This document shows, piece by piece, positions 60,333-64,000 of a stretch of DNA of 64,000 nucleotides (the first letter of the stretch is position 1; every line of letters begins with the position of its first letter). The translations under genes and the position numbers were made by a program. Source of the stretch: CAYWJA01 sp964458485 (lineage in GTDB: Bacteria; Patescibacteriota; Gracilibacteria; UM-FILTER-43-11); NCBI GenBank assembly GCA_964458485.1, contig CAYWJA010000004.1:3933-67932 (forward strand), in the 5' to 3' direction. Under the pieces are notes generated by a model. The model made no database searches. It was not told the DNA's origin and was given only the letters and a program-made list of their open reading frames with translations.

Positions 60333-62159
60333 TTAGTTTTTATTATACAAAATATTGTACCCTCGCTCAAATGCCTCAATAGAAGCCGCAATTACATCGG
60401 GAGAGGTGGCAGTTGCAATAACTTTATTGTCCCTTTCATCTTTTAAGCTCATAGAAACCTCTACAGTTGCATCTGTACCACGTTGATCGATTTTTACATC
60501 ATAATCAGTAAGCCAGTATTTCATCAATTTTTCCCTTACGATGGTTTTCCGAACAGCTTTCATAATTGCATCAACAGGCCCTACTCCGGCTGCACTGGTT
60601 TCACATATTCCATTGTCTTTTATTTTTACCTTTACGCTGGCACAAGCTTGATCATTTTTAGATGTACTAACACTAAAATCCATCACTTTTATAAGTTTTT
60701 TAGAATCAGGCACAGTTTTTAAAATATCTTCAATAACATGCTGAAGATCCGACTTTACCATTTCCTTACCTTTCTTAAAGAATTGTCCAACTTCTTTATA
60801 TAAAGCATTCGCATATCTTGCAGATAAATTCAATTTGAACTTCTTTTTAACTACATCAGATAGCTGCCTTTTTGTTGGCTGCTTATTCCATAAAATTTCA
60901 ATTTTGTCTTTTTCCAAAGTAGATTGAATGTTATAAAGCTTCATCCTTAAATATCTATCCACCTCATCAACATTCGGTTCAATAGAAGGAGGGGATGGCA
61001 GGGTTTTGAGTACGGTTAGCGGATCCTTTAGGCCATTTCCCGTAGCTATGCAAACCACAACATCATCTTTTTTTATTTTTTTAGATTTCACAAGTTTTTT
61101 TAGCCCGGCAAGTGCAAGAGCCGCAGAAGGTTCAACAAAAATAGATTCTTTCTTGGCCAATTCTTTTTCAGCCTCCAAAGTTTCTCCGTCACTCACTTCG
61201 ATAGCCATACCTTTAGTTTTATAAATTGCATTAAGCACCTTTAATCCATCAAGCGGATAACTTACAGCAACAGCAGAAGATAGGGTTTTAGGTTTTTCAA
61301 TAGATTTTAATTTGCGGGTTTTCTTTTTAAAAGATTCCACTACAACATTAGCCCCCTTTGGTTGTACGCCCACAATTTTAGGCATTTTATCTATAAAACC
61401 AAGTTCATAAAATTCTCTTATTCCCTTATATATTGCGGTCAAATTAGTACCACATCCAATAGGAGCAATAACAAAATCCGGTGCCTTCCAAAAAAGCTGT
61501 TCCACAATTTCATAACCCTGAGATTTTTGACCTTCGCCCCTAAAAACATAGTCTCCAGCCAAATAAAATCCATGTTTTTTGGCGATTTTTTCCGCAAGCT
61601 TCGCACATTCACTATAAGTAGCACGAACCTGAATTACGCGCGCACCATAAGCAAGGGTCTGAGAAAGTTTACCAAGTGGTGTCCCTTCCGGGACTATAAT
61701 GTAGGCTGGTATTTCAGCGCGTGATGAATAAGCTGCAATAGAGGCTGCCATATTACCTGTTGATGCAACCACTATTGCCTTTGCGCCCATTTCCATAGCC
61801 TTAGTTACCTCTACCATACTTCCTCTGTCTTTAAATCCTCCAGTTGGATTAGATGTTTCATCTTTAAAATATAATTTTTTTAAACCAAGCTCTTTAGCTA
61901 TTTTTTTACTCTTCTTTAATGCGGTACCTCCTTCATCTAAGCTAACGAGCTTGTTTAAATTAGCTATTGGGTAAAAATCCAAATATTTTGTAGCCGCAAT
62001 TGGAGCATTTTTTAAAGCATAAAAATTAAGATGACTTTTTATATAGCCATAGTCATATTCAGCATCCAGCGGGCCTTCACACTTAAGGCAATGGCTGGAT
62101 GTCTTTTTTTCATCCCAATATTTCCCGCAGGAAACGCATTTTAATTTGTAGAATTTCAT
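60333..62159 (-). CDS. Threonine-synthase-like PLP enzyme fused to a LeuA/CimA-type regulatory domain
   Basis: 608 residues. Zinc ribbon (CVSCGKYW...CLKCEGP, 9-30). Fold-type II PLP domain (about 60-400) with the PLP Lys in NPTGGFKDRGS, phosphate loop ASTGNMAASIAAY, IAPIGCGTNLTAIYKG: the pattern of archaeal-type threonine synthase. C-terminal domain (about 490-608) with AAGVGPVDAIMKAVRKTI...YDVKIDQRGTDATVEVSM...TSPDVIAASIEAFERGYNIL matches the allosteric domain of 2-isopropylmalate and citramalate synthases, which bind Leu or Ile. First gene of the attenuated ilv operon; no ilvA is seen. It may be a feedback-controlled ThrC, or fill the threonine-dehydratase role; KDRG favours ThrC. Confidence 0.85.
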   Translation of the reverse strand: MKFYKLKCVSCGKYWDEKKTSSHCLKCEGPLDAEYDYGYIKSHLNFYALKNAPIAATKYLDFYPIANLNKLVSLDEGGTALKKSKKIAKELGLKKLYFKDETSNPTGGFKDRGSMVEVTKAMEMGAKAIVVASTGNMAASIAAYSSRAEIPAYIIVPEGTPLGKLSQTLAYGARVIQVRATYSECAKLAEKIAKKHGFYLAGDYVFRGEGQKSQGYEIVEQLFWKAPDFVIAPIGCGTNLTAIYKGIREFYELGFIDKMPKIVGVQPKGANVVVESFKKKTRKLKSIEKPKTLSSAVAVSYPLDGLKVLNAIYKTKGMAIEVSDGETLEAEKELAKKESIFVEPSAALALAGLKKLVKSKKIKKDDVVVCIATGNGLKDPLTVLKTLPSPPSIEPNVDEVDRYLRMKLYNIQSTLEKDKIEILWNKQPTKRQLSDVVKKKFKLNLSARYANALYKEVGQFFKKGKEMVKSDLQHVIEDILKTVPDSKKLIKVMDFSVSTSKNDQACASVKVKIKDNGICETSAAGVGPVDAIMKAVRKTIVREKLMKYWLTDYDVKIDQRGTDATVEVSMSLKDERDNKVIATATSPDVIAASIEAFERGYNILYNKN

Positions 62160-62161
62160 GA

Positions 62162-62234
62162 GTAGTTTTTAATTTATAGTTTTTAATTTTTAATTATACT
62201 ACTAGATTCGCTGATTAAATAACAATTAAAAATT
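62162..62234 (-). repeat. AT-rich inverted array between attenuator and thrC-like start
   Basis: Minus strand: TTTTTAATTGTTATTTAAT on the 5' side; ATAATTAAAAATTAAAAAC and ATAAATTAAAAAC units on the 3' side, ending 7 bases before the ATG (62159). Confidence 0.65.
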
Positions 62235-62258
62235 AAAAAATCCACCTTCCTGGCGGAT
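62235..62258 (-). terminator. Attenuator terminator of the ilv operon
   Basis: Minus strand: ATCCGCC (62258-62252), loop AGGAA, GGTGGAT (62246-62240), then a T-run (62240-62235). Seven base pairs including one G-U. The 5' arm is also perfectly complementary to GGCGGAT in the leader (62300-62294), which makes a competing antiterminator. Confidence 0.85.
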
Positions 62259-62291
62259 CCAATTTACTTAATTATTTCTATTCTCAGCAAA

Positions 62292-62351
62292 TTATCCGCC
62301 AATTGGTGGAATCATAACAATACCGACAATAGAAACTACAGAATTATTCAT
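62292..62351 (-). CDS. Ile/Val-rich leader peptide of the ilv operon
   Basis: 19 codons: MNNSVVSIVGIVMIPPIGG, with four Val and four Ile, the operon end products. It begins 10 bases after the -10 box and its stop overlaps the antiterminator arm. CCACC (62309-62305, within codons 15-16) can pair with GGCGG (62300-62296), forming the 1:2 hairpin. A ribosome stalled at the Val/Ile run would leave segment 2 free to pair with segment 3 and let transcription through; a ribosome at the stop codon would cover segment 2 and allow termination. Confidence 0.8.
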   Translation of the reverse strand: MNNSVVSIVGIVMIPPIGG

Positions 62352-62361
62352 AAGTGATTAA

Positions 62362-62391
62362 AGTATAGTCAACAAAAGGATTAAGCGTCAA
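62362..62391 (-). promoter_or_regulatory. Promoter of the ilv operon
   Basis: Minus strand: -35 TTGACG (62391-62386), 18-bp spacer, -10 TATACT (62367-62362). The leader-peptide ATG at 62351 implies an almost absent 5' UTR. Confidence 0.7.
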
Positions 62392-62396
62392 TAAAA

Positions 62397-62795
62397 TTAT
62401 CTACCCCTACACAATACCCCAGAATTCAAAACACCCGTTACACATCCATTAAGCCTCTTTCTTGTTGGTTTCACCCCAGCTTGTCTAAAGGCTATTCTGC
62501 ATTTAGGCCTAATAACCCCTCTTAATACTTTTACATGGTTCCTTCTTGATCCACCTCGCCATTTTCTTAGCTTACAATATGTTGCTATTTGTGCACGTTC
62601 AGCTAATTCCTTTTTAGGTGGTGGAAATTTCGTTTTTACCTCTTTAATAGCAACTTCAACAGGGTCAACTTTTTCTTCTTCCCGAAAAATACTAGGAGCT
62701 TTATCACATCCTGTTGCCACCACCATGCCAGCCAGAGCCAGTATTAATGCAGCTCGCATTGGATCTGAATGTTGAATTTTAGGTGAATTTTGCAT
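62397..62795 (-). CDS. Small basic lipoprotein
   Basis: 132 residues from 62795, or 120 from the ATG at 62759 (MRAALILALAGMVVATGC), which gives the more typical lipoprotein signal with lipobox VATGC. The mature part has a short acidic stretch and then a very basic Cys-containing domain (CKLRKWRGG, RPKCRIAFRQAG, NGCVTG, LCRGR); the four Cys may form two disulphides outside the cell. Its promoter is at 62827-62855. No family recognised. Confidence 0.65.
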   Translation of the reverse strand: MQNSPKIQHSDPMRAALILALAGMVVATGCDKAPSIFREEEKVDPVEVAIKEVKTKFPPPKKELAERAQIATYCKLRKWRGGSRRNHVKVLRGVIRPKCRIAFRQAGVKPTRKRLNGCVTGVLNSGVLCRGR

Positions 62796-62826
62796 GGTAA
62801 TAGATAATATTATTTATTAGAAAATA

Positions 62827-62855
62827 ATTATACTATATGTCAAAAAAGAAGTCAA
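62827..62855 (-). promoter_or_regulatory. Promoter of the small lipoprotein
   Basis: Minus strand: -35 TTGACT (62855-62850), 17-bp spacer, -10 TATAAT (62832-62827). Confidence 0.65.
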
Positions 62856-62919
62856 GATTAAAACAATCTTAATAAAATATAAATTAAAGCCTAATATTTT
62901 GGCTAATATTCAACCATTT

Positions 62920-62970
62920 TTAATCACCACCACCTGCAACTATAGCCAAGATTTGATCTAATATGTTCAT
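62920..62970 (-). CDS. Possible micropeptide MNILDQILAIVAGGGD
   Basis: 16 codons, hydrophobic with a GGGD end. It is supported only by position: a GATCC-type array (62998-63045) lies just upstream, as arrays lie upstream of real starts elsewhere. A weak AGCC/GGCT hairpin follows. It could be a small peptide or chance. Confidence 0.25.
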   Translation of the reverse strand: MNILDQILAIVAGGGD

Positions 62971-62997
62971 TTTTATTTTTTATTTATTTTTACATTT

Positions 62998-63045
62998 TTG
63001 CCCCAATTGGATCACCCATTGGATCCTCAATTGGATCCTCAACAG
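62998..63045 (-). repeat. GATCC-type array downstream of the Pro-rich gene
   Basis: Minus strand: three GAGGATCCAATT/GGTGATCCAATTGGGG units. Same family as 19672-19755, 31331-31390 and 63900-63960. Confidence 0.75.
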
Positions 63046-63049
63046 GAAA

Positions 63050-64000
63050 TTACACAGGTTCTACTGGAGGAGCAGGTTTATCAGCATCACCATCAGTTGG
63101 TCCCGCCTTTAGCCAATCCGGCATTTCAGGTGCTGATTCAGGCTCTGCAGACTTCTGCGGTTTTGTAGGTGCTGGTGGGGCTGGTGCTGGCTGAGGTGTT
63201 GGAGCCGGCGGAGGTGTTGGAGCCGGCGGAGGTGTTGGTTCTGCTGTTTGAGGTGTTGGCGCTACTGGTGTAGCTGTTTGTGGCTGTGTATCAGGAGCAG
63301 GCACAGGTGTAGCAGGCTTTGGGGTTGGCATTGGCTGTTGTATATCTGGTGTTGGCACAGTAGGCGCTTGCCGTATTGGTGGTTGTACTACGTCTACTTG
63401 AGGCGCTGGGGCTGCCGGTGGAGCAACTGCCGGTGGAGCCATTGGTTCTGCAATTGGTTGTACCTGAGGAGGAGTTGGCTGAGGCGCAGGTGTAGGTCCG
63501 AAGGACTCCGGACTCCTCCGGAGCTCTGGTTGCGGTACCGCAGGCTGTTTTTCATCCACTGGCATCGGAGGAGCAGGTGTAGATTCTGGCATTGCTGGCT
63601 GCCTTACAGGTTCCGGCATAATTGGTTGTGGTTGTACTGATTCATCAGTTTTTTTCCTTGGCTTCCTTTTGCGTTTACGTTTCTTCGGTTTTTTGGGTGG
63701 TTCGTCGGCTGGTTTTATGTCTTTTTGTTCATCTTTGGGACGCACCTTTCGGCCTTGCTCAAGGCCAGCATGTACGTCCCCTACAGCATCATCGTTTGAT
63801 AATTCTGCAGTATCGGTTGGCTTATCTGATTTCTTTGATTTACGCCTTCGCCTTCGCCTTTTTGGTTTCTTTGTAGGTTCGTCTACGGGTTTATCAGATT
63901 TTGCCCCTATTGGATCCCCCATTGGATCCCCCATCGGATCCCCCATCGGCTCTTCAATTGGCTTCATCGGTTTCTTAAAATCCAAATAGGTTGCTTTTTT
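63050..64000 (-). CDS. Pro-rich low-complexity protein (5' end beyond window)
   Basis: The frame stays open to the right edge, so the TTG at 63985 is probably internal; 316 residues are visible. N-terminal part: EPMGDPMGDPMGDPIG, encoded by GATCC-type repeats; then two basic KPKRRRRRRKSKK / KKRKRKRKPRKK clusters around a REP-derived stretch (DVHAGLEQGRKVRPKDE); then about 200 residues of Pro/Ala/Gln/Thr repeats. No globular domain, so it is likely disordered. The basic clusters might bind nucleic acid; function unknown. Confidence 0.65.
   Translation of the reverse strand, partial: KKATYLDFKKPMKPIEEPMGDPMGDPMGDPIGAKSDKPVDEPTKKPKRRRRRRKSKKSDKPTDTAELSNDDAVGDVHAGLEQGRKVRPKDEQKDIKPADEPPKKPKKRKRKRKPRKKTDESVQPQPIMPEPVRQPAMPESTPAPPMPVDEKQPAVPQPELRRSPESFGPTPAPQPTPPQVQPIAEPMAPPAVAPPAAPAPQVDVVQPPIRQAPTVPTPDIQQPMPTPKPATPVPAPDTQPQTATPVAPTPQTAEPTPPPAPTPPPAPTPQPAPAPPAPTKPQKSAEPESAPEMPDWLKAGPTDGDADKPAPPVEPV
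63737..63784. repeat. REP palindrome variant inside the Pro-rich gene
   Basis: Outer arms GGGACG / CGTCCCCTAC match the 28-bp palindrome family, but the centre is replaced by another palindrome (GGCCTTGCTCAAGGCC). Read in frame. Confidence 0.65.
63900..63960 (-). repeat. GATCC-type units coding EPMGDP repeats
   Basis: Minus strand: three GGGGGATCC(G/A)AT units in phase, giving PMGDP repeats in the Pro-rich protein. Confidence 0.75.

Noticed and set aside
62160..62400. T-box riboswitch for the ilv operon
   Set aside because: No specifier loop or T-box consensus; a short Ile/Val-rich ORF with alternative hairpins explains the region better.

Overview
This window looks like the chromosome of a Patescibacteria/CPR-type bacterium. 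The genes are AT-rich and short-spaced, TGA is a true stop (cysS and the M23 peptidase end in it), and the envelope is Gram-positive-like: sortase, an LPXTG protein, an SLH domain and penicillin-binding proteins, with no outer-membrane genes. A complete Ile/Val operon is unusual for CPR and fits a better-equipped lineage such as Peregrinibacteria. That placement is inference; UGA-recoding Gracilibacteria/SR1 are excluded. Almost no start codon has a Shine-Dalgarno sequence, while sigma70-type promoters are easy to see.

Layout. 0-16 kb (mostly plus): partial membrane protein, cysS, a DUF4143 ATPase, prs, gapA, a beta-CASP nuclease, tRNA-Ser(GCT) with repeated 3'-end fragments, two paralogous unknown genes, ribD, a transposase relic, comM, rnj and a prepilin peptidase. 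16-27 kb (mostly minus): a class A PBP, mfd, dnaN, a probable replication origin (about 24.1-24.78 kb) and an SLH-sortase fusion. 27-39 kb: a Tat-exported TraB/ChaN-like protein, a sugar nucleotidyltransferase, a ComEC-type lactamase domain, an LPQTG-anchored fibronectin protein, acs with a 'ghost' of a second acs 3' end, and a lysS-HD fusion. 39-47 kb: a GC-rich lipoprotein cassette between inverted repeats, PPi-type phosphofructokinase, a second GAPDH, aldolase, LemA, an SPFH protein and an epimerase. 47-52 kb: ftsQ, D,D-carboxypeptidase, LysM-M23 peptidase, yidD and ridA. 52-62.4 kb (all minus): a branched-chain amino-acid operon thrC*-ilvE-ilvD-ilvB-ilvN-racemase-orf-cupin-ilvC. The right end holds a lipoprotein and a Pro-rich protein cut by the window edge.

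The most notable results are these. (1) A complete transcription attenuator precedes the ilv operon: promoter, a 19-residue leader peptide with four Ile and four Val, alternative 1:2 / 2:3 / 3:4 hairpins and a U-tract. (2) The first operon enzyme is a threonine-synthase-like PLP enzyme fused to a LeuA/CimA-type allosteric domain; no ilvA is visible. (3) Many intergenic regions carry a private 7-12 bp repeat, often arranged as inverted arrays (unit ... complement of unit) that end directly at the start codon. (4) GC-rich palindromes have also entered reading frames in phase (cysS, ribD, the lysS-HD junction, the Pro-rich protein), resembling Rickettsia palindromic elements. A REP-associated transposase relic at 10.9 kb is a candidate past mobiliser. 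(5) There are traces of rearrangement at tRNA-Ser, at acs and in the GC-rich cassette.
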